A stretch of DNA of 43,450 nucleotides from an uncultured Caryophanales bacterium (lineage in GTDB: Bacteria; Bacillota_I; Bacilli_A; RF39; UBA660), in the NCBI GenBank assembly GCA_946534345.1, contig CAMNCL010000001.1:151175-194624 (forward strand). The letters are read 5' to 3'. Positions 1-7,712 of this stretch are shown piece by piece (the first letter of the stretch is position 1; the number at the start of each line of letters is the position of its first letter). The notes beneath the pieces are model-generated. The model made no database searches. It was not told the origin of the DNA and was given only the letters and a program-made list of their open reading frames with translations. The translations under genes were made by a program, and so were the position numbers.

Positions 1-207
1 AATGAAGATATTTCAAAAATTCTATATATTGGCTATAGTGATGATGAGTTCGATTTGTTTAGTCACTATACTGATCTAGTAAAAGAAAATATAAGAAAAG
101 CAAAAAAAAATAATAAAAAATTATCTGAAGAAGACATAAAAGGATTATACACAAATATTTTAGATAAAGTTAACAAAGAGATTGGTGGAGATAAAGATGA
201 AAAATGA
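1..207 (+). CDS. C-terminal end of an unknown protein (5' partial)
   Basis: The first reading frame is open from base 1 to a TGA stop and encodes the last 68 residues of a protein whose start lies outside the window. The tail is charged and looks helical, with Lys/Asn/Glu-rich stretches and no membrane segment or recognisable motif. The next gene starts inside it, with an 11-nt overlap, so it belongs to the same transcription unit as the DUF4176-like genes. I do not recognise the family; by context it is part of the putative type VII secretion effector cassette. Confidence 0.6.
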   Translation, partial: NEDISKILYIGYSDDEFDLFSHYTDLVKENIRKAKKNNKKLSEEDIKGLYTNILDKVNKEIGGDKDEK

Positions 208-463
208 TATTTTACCAATTGGTAGTATAGTTACTGCTGCAGGACAAGATATTATGATTTGTGCATATATTAATAAAGGTTCTTTAATTAATAATGAACA
301 ATATGATTATGCTTGTTGTCTCTATCCTAATGGGATGTCTAAGGATGCTATTTTAATAAAAAAAGAGCAGATTCAAAGAGTAAAATTTGTAGGATTCCAA
401 GATGGTAGGTTTGTTGAATTTAAGAACAAGTTGAGGGATAAAAATGAAACAGATGCTTCCTAA
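197..463 (+). CDS. DUF4176-like small protein 1
   Basis: This is an 88-residue soluble protein. I chose the ATG at 197, because the longer TTG frame at 182 would start within the GGTGGAG ribosome binding site at 184-190. The pattern LPIGSIV near the N terminus, then ICAYI, then YDYACCLYPNGM, matches the layout of DUF4176 proteins (LP.GSVV, then an Ile-rich strand, then YDY...YPEG). Members of that family are small predicted beta proteins that often sit in type VII secretion loci of Bacillota; their exact role is unknown. It overlaps its upstream neighbour by 11 nt and its downstream neighbour by 20 nt, which suggests translational coupling. The family call rests on motif reading only. Confidence 0.6.
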   Translation: MKNDILPIGSIVTAAGQDIMICAYINKGSLINNEQYDYACCLYPNGMSKDAILIKKEQIQRVKFVGFQDGRFVEFKNKLRDKNETDAS

Positions 464-650
464 TGGATCTGTAATAAAAGCTAAAGATAATGATAATCAA
501 TTAATTATCATAGGACGACTAACAAAAAATGATGATTATGATTATATTTGTGTTAAATATCCATATGGATATGTGGATAGTGAAGATTTTTCTTATATTA
601 AGAGAACAGATGTTATTTCAATAGTTTGTTTAGGAGATATTAACTATTAA
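444..650 (+). CDS. DUF4176-like small protein 2
   Basis: This 68-residue protein is a shorter paralogue of the preceding gene: MLPNGSVIKAK, then LIIIGRL, then YDYICVKYPYGYV, the usual DUF4176 order. It lacks signal peptide and membrane segment. Its ATG lies inside the end of the previous gene, with GAGGG about 7 nt upstream, so the two are probably translated together. A start at the next Met (453) is possible and would remove three residues. Two adjacent DUF4176-like genes of different sequence suggest that each serves a different partner in the secretion cassette, which is inference. Confidence 0.65.
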   Translation: MKQMLPNGSVIKAKDNDNQLIIIGRLTKNDDYDYICVKYPYGYVDSEDFSYIKRTDVISIVCLGDINY

Positions 651-662
651 GAAGGTGTTTAA

Positions 663-1118
663 ATGTCATGGGTAATTGATGAAGAAGCAAAGAGAAAATT
701 AGAAAAGAAAAGGGATAGTTTGCGAGAAAAATTATCAGAGTATGAAGATGACTTTGCAATTTTAGTAGATCAAGAAATGGTAATTGCTAAGATTTATACT
801 ATCTGTAAAGATACAAATTATTTAACTGTATGCTTAGATGGAACTATTGATCAAATGACTCAGTTAGCTGATACTGTACATATTACTGGATTCAATGAAG
901 TGTTTGATTTTACAGATTTAAAAAGTGATAACACTATGATTGCAGGATTAATAGAAGATAATGATGCTTATAGTGATTATATAAATAATATTGGTAAAAA
1001 AATTGATGAATTAAAAGCCGAAGTTGCCTCTAATATTAATAAAACAAATAATCAAATATCCAATGTGATAGATGAAATTCAAAGCATACTAGATCATCCG
1101 GTTTGGGTGGAGGATTAA
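663..1118 (+). CDS. helical coiled-coil protein, putative effector partner
   Basis: This is a 151-residue protein starting at ATG 663 behind GAAGGTG. Residues 1-35 are charged and predicted coiled coil (EEAKRKLEKKRDSLREKL), the middle looks beta-rich, and residues 110-145 form a second amphipathic helix. There is no signal peptide. The start MSWVIDEEA and the two-helix layout recall small WXG100/LXG-associated chaperone-like proteins, but I see no clear WXG hairpin and cannot assign a family. It lies 12 nt after the DUF4176-like gene and 4 nt before the large gene at 1123, a position typical of a targeting partner or chaperone for a type VII substrate. Confidence 0.5.
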   Translation: MSWVIDEEAKRKLEKKRDSLREKLSEYEDDFAILVDQEMVIAKIYTICKDTNYLTVCLDGTIDQMTQLADTVHITGFNEVFDFTDLKSDNTMIAGLIEDNDAYSDYINNIGKKIDELKAEVASNINKTNNQISNVIDEIQSILDHPVWVED

Positions 1119-1122
1119 CTAT

Positions 1123-2382
1123 ATGGGAAGAGCTTATAACATAAATCTTAATGAAATATCTATTGATAGTTGGAAAATGTTTGTAGATAACAACGAAATA
1201 ATAGAAAGAGGATTAAATAGTTGCTGTTCTAATGTAGCAGATATGATTGCAAATATTGATGCTATTAATGCTACTGTTCCTGAAGTAAATAAAGCCTTAG
1301 GTAAATTAAAAACTGTTACTGCTCCACCTATTAATTCCGCTTCCGAACTACATAATAAAATAGTAACTATTAATGATTATATGAAAGATAAGTCTGTAGT
1401 AATTATTTCTACAATAAGTTATGCAGAAAAAGCTATAGAGGCTTTTCAAAATGGCGAGGAAGTTGACTCCTTAATTAAAGAGGAATATTTAAATATTATG
1501 CAAAACATAGCTGATAGTAATATTTATTGGGTTGCCTATGCATTATTGGAAAAAACTCCTTTTTCTGCAATAGGGTTTACTTTGGCTTATGGAACTGATG
1601 CGGCACACGAAGATGCTCATTTTGTTGTTGGTGATGGAATGACTAAACTATTTGGTGAACAAATTATAAAATTTTATGATATTGTTGAGGATGGAGTTTT
1701 AGCCAAATGGGTTAACCTTTCAGTTGGAACAGCATCTGTAGCCATTTTTACGGGAGTTCTAGATCTATTAACTGATAAAGGTAAAATGACTTCTACAGAT
1801 TGGAAAAGATTAGGATTAGATACTGCTTTTGGAGCTTTATCTTACGCAGAATGGACATTGGTTGCTGGAGCAATAGGAGGGGTTCCGGGTGTAATCGTAG
1901 CTGCAGCATTAGCAATTCCTACAGCGGCCTTATTTAATTATACTACAGATCTGATTACTCACGAAAATATTATAGATACATTCGAAAGAAATGGAAATAC
2001 ATATGAAGTTCCCGCTAATGGTAAAGGAGAATATGGAACTTTTGATGTTATAACAGAAGAATATATAAAAAAGATAAAACACTACAAGATGGGCGATAGA
2101 ATTGTTTCTGAACATGAGTTTAAAGAGTATATGTACTCAGATTTTGAGAGTTTTATTAATGATGAGAAGATACTCAATTATAATAGGATTTCTGATAAAT
2201 ATTCTGCCGCTAACATGAAAAATGCATTGGATGCTATGGTTGCATGTGATACTTTTGAGGAAGGGTTGGATGCTTATAATAGCTGTTATCGAGATCCAAG
2301 CGGAATGTCATTGATGATGGATTTATCAGAGAGATATGGTTTTAATTTGGAAGAGTATTATAATTATAAGCATAAGGGGTGA
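1123..2382 (+). CDS. putative type VII effector with glycine-rich membrane segment
   Basis: The 419-residue product starts at ATG 1123 behind GGAGGATT. Residues 1-120 are helical without a signal peptide, as expected of a type VII (WXG/LXG-like) substrate N domain. Residues about 195-215 and 235-275 are hydrophobic and rich in Gly and Ala (AGAIGGVPGVIVAAALAIPT), resembling the glycine-zipper, membrane-active segments of pore-forming toxins. The remaining 140 residues are charged and soluble. No nuclease or peptidase motif is visible. It is followed by a small two-helix membrane protein that could be its immunity factor. A membrane-depolarising toxin is the most likely reading, but a structural secretion protein cannot be excluded. 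Codon use is more mixed (TCC, GCC, GGC appear) than in most of the window, hinting at transfer. Confidence 0.5.
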   Translation: MGRAYNINLNEISIDSWKMFVDNNEIIERGLNSCCSNVADMIANIDAINATVPEVNKALGKLKTVTAPPINSASELHNKIVTINDYMKDKSVVIISTISYAEKAIEAFQNGEEVDSLIKEEYLNIMQNIADSNIYWVAYALLEKTPFSAIGFTLAYGTDAAHEDAHFVVGDGMTKLFGEQIIKFYDIVEDGVLAKWVNLSVGTASVAIFTGVLDLLTDKGKMTSTDWKRLGLDTAFGALSYAEWTLVAGAIGGVPGVIVAAALAIPTAALFNYTTDLITHENIIDTFERNGNTYEVPANGKGEYGTFDVITEEYIKKIKHYKMGDRIVSEHEFKEYMYSDFESFINDEKILNYNRISDKYSAANMKNALDAMVACDTFEEGLDAYNSCYRDPSGMSLMMDLSERYGFNLEEYYNYKHKG

Positions 2383-2386
2383 TAAT

Positions 2387-2758
2387 ATGTTAGAAAAACC
2401 TAAAAATTATGAAGAAGCAAAAAAAGTTATAGAGACTGCGGTGGATGATGAGTGGCAAACAAAAGATTTAAAAACAGCTAAATTACGTTTATTATTAGCT
2501 GTTGGTGTAGGAGCTGCTGCTTCAGTTGCTGCTGGTGTAATGACTGAAGATCCCACTATGGGTGTTATAGCTTTATCGAATGCAATGATTCTTGCCTCTC
2601 CTTTTTCTATACCTTACTTGAAACGAAAAAGGGTAATAGATGCAGTTCATGATGGTTCTTATTTTGATAAAGTAGACGCTGATGAAATGCTTGATGCTGC
2701 TAATCAATATGTTGACTTATATAATGAACGAGAAGAAAAACAAGGGAGATTAAAATAA
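2387..2758 (+). CDS. small two-helix membrane protein, candidate immunity protein
   Basis: I start this gene at ATG 2387, four bases after the preceding stop, with AAGGGGTGA as ribosome binding site; a longer frame from 2336 lies within the upstream gene. The 123 residues have a charged helical N terminus, two hydrophobic stretches at about 37-58 and 67-86 (LAVGVGAAASVAAG, then MGVIALSNAMILASPF) and a cytoplasmic charged tail. Small membrane proteins directly after membrane-damaging toxins commonly confer immunity. That is inference from position and topology; the family is not recognised. Confidence 0.5.
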   Translation: MLEKPKNYEEAKKVIETAVDDEWQTKDLKTAKLRLLLAVGVGAAASVAAGVMTEDPTMGVIALSNAMILASPFSIPYLKRKRVIDAVHDGSYFDKVDADEMLDAANQYVDLYNEREEKQGRLK

Positions 2759-3075
2759 TGTTGAATGTTGGAGATACTATAGAAATTGGTGGAAGAAAGG
2801 CTATTGTATGTTATGAAACAAAATATAATGATGCTAATTATATTTGTGTTGCATTTGAAACTGATAAAATCGAATATGATGTGTATGAATATAAGTATGA
2901 AAATGATAAGTTACTAGTTTCTAATGAACTTAGTGAAGATGAAATGAAAAATGTTTTAGCCATATTTGTTCAAGAAGGATTAGAAGAAAATAGTGATAAT
3001 GAAGAATTAAACAAATTATTAGATAAAATATCAGAAAAACTTTCTGATGGTGAAAATGAACAAGAGAATAATTAA
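2758..3075 (+). CDS. small acidic DUF1292/DUF4176-like protein
   Basis: The start ATG overlaps the upstream stop by one base, with GGGAG 8-12 nt before it. The 105-residue product begins MLNVGDTIEIGGRKAIVCYE and has NYICVAFE, then YDVYEYKYENDKLLV; this alternating beta pattern resembles DUF1292-type proteins and loosely echoes the ML..GS.I...YICV order of the DUF4176-like genes upstream. The C-terminal 35 residues are Glu/Asn-rich and probably disordered. Its stop lies inside the hairpin that ends the operon. Function unknown; it is the last member of the cassette. Confidence 0.5.
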   Translation: MLNVGDTIEIGGRKAIVCYETKYNDANYICVAFETDKIEYDVYEYKYENDKLLVSNELSEDEMKNVLAIFVQEGLEENSDNEELNKLLDKISEKLSDGENEQENN

Positions 3076-3088
3076 TATTCTCTTTTTT
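3062..3088 (+). terminator. intrinsic terminator of the type VII-like cassette
   Basis: AAGAGAATA (3062-3070) pairs with TATTCTCTT (3076-3084), followed by a T run. The stop codon of the last cassette gene lies in the loop. Confidence 0.85.
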
Positions 3089-3104
3089 GTTTTTAATACT
3101 TTTA

Positions 3105-3113
3105 TGATACAAT
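3105..3113 (+). promoter_or_regulatory. extended -10 promoter element for the HAD gene
   Basis: TGATACAAT combines a TG extension with a TACAAT -10 box, 20 nt before the gene start. The -35 region is weak (TTGTTT about 15-16 nt upstream). The same TATGATACAAT string precedes the genes at 25943 and 26674. Confidence 0.5.
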
Positions 3114-3133
3114 ATATTTAGGTGGGTATTGGT

Positions 3134-3628
3134 ATGAAGTATTTTAAAGATGGAGAAATACTTTTATCAGATTTTGATGGAGTATTTTTAGATTCTCAAA
3201 AGAAATTTAATGAAGTAATGAAAGAAGAAACTGATCTTGATAAATGGATGGACTTTTTGAATGGAATTAATTGGAAAAAATTTGTTCATGAATGTGAACT
3301 AGTACCAGGAGCAGTTGATACTTTTACTGAACTTCAAAGATTAAAAATATTAAAGGGTTTTATTACTAGAATTCATTCTTTTGATGAAGGAAAAGAAAAA
3401 TGTTTATTACTTAGAGAATTAGGTTTAGAAGTACCAGTATATTATGTCCTACCAGAACAACCAAAAAGTATAGTTTACAGACCAAATCGTAAAGTAATAC
3501 TTTTAGATGACAACTTAGAGAATTGTGAAGAATGGTCTTTAAACTGTGGAAAATCAATACTTTATAATCCTAACGAAAAAAACACTGAAAAAAAATATGT
3601 CAAATCATTAACTGATTTATTGAAATAA
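3134..3628 (+). CDS. HAD-superfamily hydrolase-like protein
   Basis: I use ATG 3134; the GTG at 3122 would sit in the GGTGG ribosome binding site. The 164-residue protein has HAD motif I as LLSDFDGVF near residues 11-19 (nucleophile Asp and second Asp two residues later). A motif IV-like VILLDDN lies near residue 128. The spacing is short and there is almost no cap domain, so it is a minimal C0-type HAD fold. A substrate cannot be deduced. It is transcribed on its own between two terminators. Family assignment is good; any specific phosphatase activity is unproven. Confidence 0.7.
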   Translation: MKYFKDGEILLSDFDGVFLDSQKKFNEVMKEETDLDKWMDFLNGINWKKFVHECELVPGAVDTFTELQRLKILKGFITRIHSFDEGKEKCLLLRELGLEVPVYYVLPEQPKSIVYRPNRKVILLDDNLENCEEWSLNCGKSILYNPNEKNTEKKYVKSLTDLLK

Positions 3629-3648
3629 AATTATTATGTGTATAAAAT
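3620..3648 (+). promoter_or_regulatory. promoter for leader peptide and metallophosphoesterase
   Basis: TTGAAA (3620-3625), a 17-nt spacer and TAAAAT (3643-3648). The -35 overlaps the stop of the HAD gene. Transcription from about 3655 would give a leader containing a 13-codon frame and a terminator hairpin. Confidence 0.5.
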
Positions 3649-3672
3649 TAGAATAGAGAGTAGGTTGATGAT

Positions 3673-3714
3673 ATGAGAAATACATATTTTAGACAACTTA
3701 ATCTATTGTTATAA
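3673..3714 (+). CDS. 13-codon leader peptide candidate
   Basis: An ATG at 3673 opens a 13-codon frame (MRNTYFRQLNLLL) that stops at 3712-3714, one base before the hairpin at 3716. TAGGTTGATGAT upstream offers a modest ribosome binding site. Its position between a promoter and a terminator, ahead of a gene with a perfect ribosome binding site, is the layout of transcription attenuation by a translated leader. It may also be chance; there is no comparative support here. Confidence 0.35.
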   Translation: MRNTYFRQLNLLL

Positions 3715-3715
3715 A

Positions 3716-3742
3716 AGTGACACTATAAGTGCCGCTTTTTTT
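3716..3742 (+). terminator. leader terminator (possible attenuator)
   Basis: AGTGACACT (3716-3724) and AGTGCCGCT (3728-3736) pair over nine positions (one A/C mismatch, one G/T wobble) with a 3-nt loop and a seven-T run, ending one base before the AGGGAGG ribosome binding site of the next gene. A terminator inside a 5' leader, rather than after a gene, implies regulated read-through. Confidence 0.7.
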
Positions 3743-3755
3743 AGGGAGGAAAAAA

Positions 3756-5786
3756 GTGGAAAGAGTAAAAGGCGAAGATATTTTGACAAAAGAATATTCA
3801 AAAGAAACTATTGATGAACTACTAGAGATTATCAAGAAAGAGAAAAATATTTCTCAAGTAGCTAGTTCACTAGATTTATCACCTTTTGAAGTATTAGGGC
3901 TAGTGTATGATTTAAGAGACAGCGGATTTAATATTATTGTTAAGGAATACGATGATGGTTTTCATTTGCTTAATCAAGGAGATCAAACAAATACTGATAG
4001 TAATCATTATGAAATGGAAACTGATGAGAATAATGAGTTTAAGTTTGTCGCAATTTCAGATGTAAGATTAGGATCTAAGTCTCAACAATTGGGTATCTTA
4101 AATGATATTTATAAGAAAGCAGCAGAACAAGGTATTCATAATGTTATTGTATGTGGTAATATTTCTGCTGGATTAAAACCAATAACTGATACAGAAACTA
4201 ATTTTATTGATGATACTCAAGCTCAAATTGATTATATTGTTTCTAATTATCCTAAAGTAGATGGTATAAAGACATATTTTATATCAGGGAAATTAGATGA
4301 TAAACATCTCTCTCAAAATAATATTAATATTGGTCAAAGAATTGCCGATCAGAGATCAGATATGATTTATTTAGGAGAAGATTCTTGTGATATTGAAATA
4401 GATAGAATCAAGATGCAAGTAATGAGTTCTAAATTAAGTAAGACTTATACAGCTTCTTATCGTACTCAACAAACTATAGATGCTTATCGTAGTGAAGATA
4501 AACCAGATATTTTATTATATGGTGGATTACTTCAAATGGAAAAATATAATTACCGTGATGTTAAATGTATTTCTACACCTAGTGTATGCGCAACTGATAA
4601 AGAGATGAAAGCTAAGAGATATGCTAATACTATAGGTGCTTGGTATGTTACTTTAAAAGCTAAAGATAACGGTAAATTAGATAGTATTACTGCTATTGAT
4701 TCTCCATACTATATTACTAATAAAGATGATTATAAAGGTACTCAAATATCAGTAAATAAGAGTAAGAAATTACCTGATATAGATAGTGCTAGTGTAAAGA
4801 CTGCATTAAAGTTACTTAACTATGTTAAAAATGGTATGCCCATTGATAAGTTTATGGAGAAATTTCATATTAGTTATAAAGAATTGCAAGGTTTATTATT
4901 AATATGGGAAAGTTGTAATAAGAAAGTAGATATTATCCAAGAAGGAAAAGAAATGGTCTTTAAAAAGAATTATCAAAAATCTATCTCTATTAATAAACCT
5001 AGTTTAGATAATTTAACTGAAAATGAAATATTAGTTGTTTCTGATACTCATTTTGGTAATATTCATAATCAATTACATTTATTAAACGAATTATATCAAG
5101 AAGCTTATAATAGAGGTATTAAGACAGTTTTACATGTAGGTGATTTAACTGATGGAAATTATCCAAATAGACCTGAAAATCCTCGTCAACAGTTCTTACA
5201 TGGTTTTGATGAACAAGTAGGTTATGTTGTTGATATGTATCCTGAAATAGATGGTATGGATACTTATTACATTTTAGGTAGTCATGATGAAACTCATTAT
5301 AAGAATGGTCAAGCTACCGTTGATTTCTGGGTAGACAGATGTCGTCCTGATATGCATTTCTTAGGACAAGATACAGGTGAAATTGTTATTGATAAAGTTA
5401 AATATGTCCTAGATCATCCAGGAGGAGGCTCTGCTCAATCTGTTTCATATAAACCACAAAAGAGAATAGAAATATTAGAGTCTCACAATAAACCAAAAGT
5501 ATTATTAATTGGACATTATCATAAATCATATGCTTTTGTATATCGTAATGTTCAATGTATTCAAGTACCGGCATTATGTGATAAGACTCAGTTCCAACAA
5601 AAACAAGGTTTAATTAATAATATGGGAGGATATTTCTTAAAAGTATATTCTGATTCTAAGGGAAATATTCAATATTTAGAGCCTGAAGAAATTGTTTACG
5701 GACATAAAGATGTTTGGGATGAGGCAGGTAAAGATAAAAGAAAAGTTAAGAAACTAGAAATAAAAAATAGTAATAGTATTTATTAA
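3756..5786 (+). CDS. tandem HTH-metallophosphoesterase protein
   Basis: I start at GTG 3756, six bases after AGGGAGG at 3743-3749; an upstream in-frame GTG at 3729 lies in the terminator. The 676-residue protein reads as an internal duplication: helix-turn-helix-like region (about 10-65), calcineurin-like phosphoesterase (95-330), second helix-turn-helix-like region (350-410), second phosphoesterase (425-650). The C-terminal copy has all metal-binding blocks: DTH at 430-432, GDLTDG, GSHDE with His510, HPGG and GHYH at 586-589. The N-terminal copy keeps Asp102 but reads DVR for DTH, GN (Asn135) for GD and GKLD for GNHD, so it is probably inactive. The substrate may be a nucleic acid or nucleotide given the helix-turn-helix units; unproven. 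Confidence 0.8.
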   Translation: MERVKGEDILTKEYSKETIDELLEIIKKEKNISQVASSLDLSPFEVLGLVYDLRDSGFNIIVKEYDDGFHLLNQGDQTNTDSNHYEMETDENNEFKFVAISDVRLGSKSQQLGILNDIYKKAAEQGIHNVIVCGNISAGLKPITDTETNFIDDTQAQIDYIVSNYPKVDGIKTYFISGKLDDKHLSQNNINIGQRIADQRSDMIYLGEDSCDIEIDRIKMQVMSSKLSKTYTASYRTQQTIDAYRSEDKPDILLYGGLLQMEKYNYRDVKCISTPSVCATDKEMKAKRYANTIGAWYVTLKAKDNGKLDSITAIDSPYYITNKDDYKGTQISVNKSKKLPDIDSASVKTALKLLNYVKNGMPIDKFMEKFHISYKELQGLLLIWESCNKKVDIIQEGKEMVFKKNYQKSISINKPSLDNLTENEILVVSDTHFGNIHNQLHLLNELYQEAYNRGIKTVLHVGDLTDGNYPNRPENPRQQFLHGFDEQVGYVVDMYPEIDGMDTYYILGSHDETHYKNGQATVDFWVDRCRPDMHFLGQDTGEIVIDKVKYVLDHPGGGSAQSVSYKPQKRIEILESHNKPKVLLIGHYHKSYAFVYRNVQCIQVPALCDKTQFQQKQGLINNMGGYFLKVYSDSKGNIQYLEPEEIVYGHKDVWDEAGKDKRKVKKLEIKNSNSIY

Positions 5787-5810
5787 AAAAACACAACATG
5801 TGTTTTTTTT
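5785..5810 (+). terminator. intrinsic terminator
   Basis: AAAAAACACA and TGTGTTTTTT form the arms around an ACA loop, with a T-rich tail, starting at the stop codon of the phosphoesterase gene. Confidence 0.8.
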
Positions 5811-5877
5811 GGTATTTATGTGTAAATTTTTTGCCTATTAATTGTAAAATACTTGCTGTGTTTTTATACATTTGATA

Positions 5878-5886
5878 TGATATAAT
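5878..5886 (+). promoter_or_regulatory. extended -10 promoter of the SipW-type operon
   Basis: TGATATAAT: a consensus TATAAT at 5881-5886 with the TGn extension, no good -35 at 17 nt. It lies 28 nt before the first gene of the surface-protein operon, which has AAAGGAGAT as ribosome binding site. Confidence 0.6.
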
Positions 5887-5914
5887 CAAGAAAATAAGAT
5901 AAAGGAGATATATT

Positions 5915-6538
5915 ATGGAAAAGAAAAGAAATAGTCAAACAATTATTATTGCAGTTTTAGCAGTAGCTGTATTATTTATGTCAGTAGGTTTCGCCATCTT
6001 TGCTCAAACATTAACTATTAATGGTAATGTTCAAGTTGAACCTACTAAATGGAGTATTCATTGGGATAAGGATTCATTTGAAAAAGCTGCCAACAGTGTA
6101 GATCTTTATGATGGAGCACTAAAGGCTGATCCAACTGATAACCAAAAACAAGTTATTGATACAACAAACGGAGTTAATTTAACTGATACTACTATTAGTT
6201 TCGGTGCTAAATTAGAAAAGCCTGGAGATGTTGCTGAATTCTCAGTTGATGCTATTAATGATGGAGATTTTGATGCTAAGTTAAAAGCAATTACACTTTC
6301 ACCATTAACTGCTGAACAACAAAAATATTTAGAGTATACAGTAACTTATGCTGGAACTCCATATACTGCTTCAGCATCTGGTTTATCAATCAATTTACCA
6401 CATAGTGGTACTAATACTGTAACAGTAACTGTTAAAGTAAAATATATTACACCAGAAAATGCTTCAGAATTACCAACAGAAGCTAAAATTGTTAGTTTAA
6501 CTGCTGCATTTGAATATGAACAAGTAACAAACGCTTAA
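5915..6538 (+). CDS. TasA/CalY-like protein with SipW-type signal peptide
   Basis: This 207-residue secreted protein starts behind AAAGGAGAT. Residues 8-30 form a hydrophobic signal segment ending in VGFAIFAQTLTINGNV, the typical signature of SipW-processed proteins (hydrophobic helix, SVG.AxF, then a beta strand). The mature part is beta-rich and acidic, with Asn-Gly-Asp turns, as in TasA/CalY-type biofilm fibre proteins. It is directly followed by its probable signal peptidase. Its very regular codon use and strong ribosome binding site suggest high expression. A fibre-forming matrix role is inferred from family and context. Confidence 0.75.
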   Translation: MEKKRNSQTIIIAVLAVAVLFMSVGFAIFAQTLTINGNVQVEPTKWSIHWDKDSFEKAANSVDLYDGALKADPTDNQKQVIDTTNGVNLTDTTISFGAKLEKPGDVAEFSVDAINDGDFDAKLKAITLSPLTAEQQKYLEYTVTYAGTPYTASASGLSINLPHSGTNTVTVTVKVKYITPENASELPTEAKIVSLTAAFEYEQVTNA

Positions 6539-6544
6539 TATATA

Positions 6545-6562
6545 ACCTAACTATTATTAGGT
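6545..6562 (+). promoter_or_regulatory. intercistronic hairpin between substrate and peptidase genes
   Basis: ACCTAA (6545-6550) and TTAGGT (6557-6562) can pair. There is no T run, and AGGAG of the next gene starts at the following base. The hairpin could reduce translation or stabilise the upstream mRNA, lowering peptidase output relative to its substrate. Inference. Confidence 0.35.
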
Positions 6563-6572
6563 AGGAGAATTT

Positions 6573-7709
6573 ATGAAAAAAAATATTAAAGTTATATACT
6601 GGATAGAATTGGCGTTATTAATAATAAATTTAATATTTTATGGACTAATTAAAGTGATACCTAGTGAATATAATTTGTTTCTAGTTATCACTTTCTTGTT
6701 ATTATTAATTGTTCCACTAAGACTGTTTTTTGGTAAAGAAAAAGATAAAAGTTACTATATGGGTTACACCAATAGAACTGTTATTACAGTCTTAATGGTA
6801 GTAGGAATAATTATCTATTTATTAGGTATAATGATGGGTTATACTAGGGGTTATGCTTATAATATTCAATCATTTAAGAGTATGCTATCAGTTATTATAC
6901 TAATAGTATTGATGGAATATTTTAGATTAATAGTTATTAAGAATAGTTATTCTAATACTAAGTCTATGATTATCTTTAGTATATTAATGGCCTTATTAGA
7001 GATATTTGCTTATGTAAATATTGGAGGATTAAATTCATCATATAAGATATTTGTTTATATATGTGTAATGATCATTCCTATTTTTGCAGAACAGTTTTTA
7101 TGCTCATACTTAACATATAAAGTAGGAATGACACCTAGTTTATTATTTAAATTAGTAATTAAACTATATCCTTATATATTACCTATAGTACCTAATTTAG
7201 GTGATTATTTACTTGCTTTTGTAAAGATATTAACGCCATTTATTATATTTTATATTATTAATAGGGCGATGGTTGAAGAAGAAAAGAATAAAAGAATAAT
7301 TACAAAAGATACACTAAGGGTATTAAGTATTCCAATTATAGTAGTATTAGTAATCTTAGTAATACTTGTATCTGGTATTTTTAAAGCACGTTTAATCGCA
7401 ATTGCGACTAATTCAATGTCTCCAACATATAGTAGAGGAGATGCAGTTATTTTAGAGTATAAAAAACCAGATGAATTACAAAAAGGGGATATTATGGTAT
7501 TTAGATATGATAATGTCATAATAACTCATAGAATTGTTGATATTAAGTTTAAACAAGATAAGTATTATTTTACTACTAAAGGAGATGCTAATGACAGTAT
7601 TGATGGATTTACTACTACTAGTGATAATGTAATCGGTAAAGTAGATTATGTTATTAAATATATTGGTTATCCAACAGTATTAATTAATGAATTATTCGAA
7701 AGGAGTTAG
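6573..7709 (+). CDS. sipW: SipW-type signal peptidase I with N-terminal membrane domain
   Basis: The 378-residue protein has about seven hydrophobic segments in residues 7-235, a further helix at 252-270 and then the S26 catalytic domain. Visible motifs are NSMSPT with nucleophile Ser281, GDIMVF, HRIVD with His319, and GDANDSID at 338-344. His in place of the bacterial catalytic Lys marks the ER/archaeal (SipW) type, which uses a Ser-His dyad. Typical SipW proteins are about 190 residues, so the N-terminal half is an extra membrane domain of unknown role. It sits between two genes whose products carry SipW-type signal peptides, so these are its likely substrates. The symbol is used for the type, not for strict orthology. 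Confidence 0.85.
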   Translation: MKKNIKVIYWIELALLIINLIFYGLIKVIPSEYNLFLVITFLLLLIVPLRLFFGKEKDKSYYMGYTNRTVITVLMVVGIIIYLLGIMMGYTRGYAYNIQSFKSMLSVIILIVLMEYFRLIVIKNSYSNTKSMIIFSILMALLEIFAYVNIGGLNSSYKIFVYICVMIIPIFAEQFLCSYLTYKVGMTPSLLFKLVIKLYPYILPIVPNLGDYLLAFVKILTPFIIFYIINRAMVEEEKNKRIITKDTLRVLSIPIIVVLVILVILVSGIFKARLIAIATNSMSPTYSRGDAVILEYKKPDELQKGDIMVFRYDNVIITHRIVDIKFKQDKYYFTTKGDANDSIDGFTTTSDNVIGKVDYVIKYIGYPTVLINELFERS

Positions 7710-7712
7710 ACT

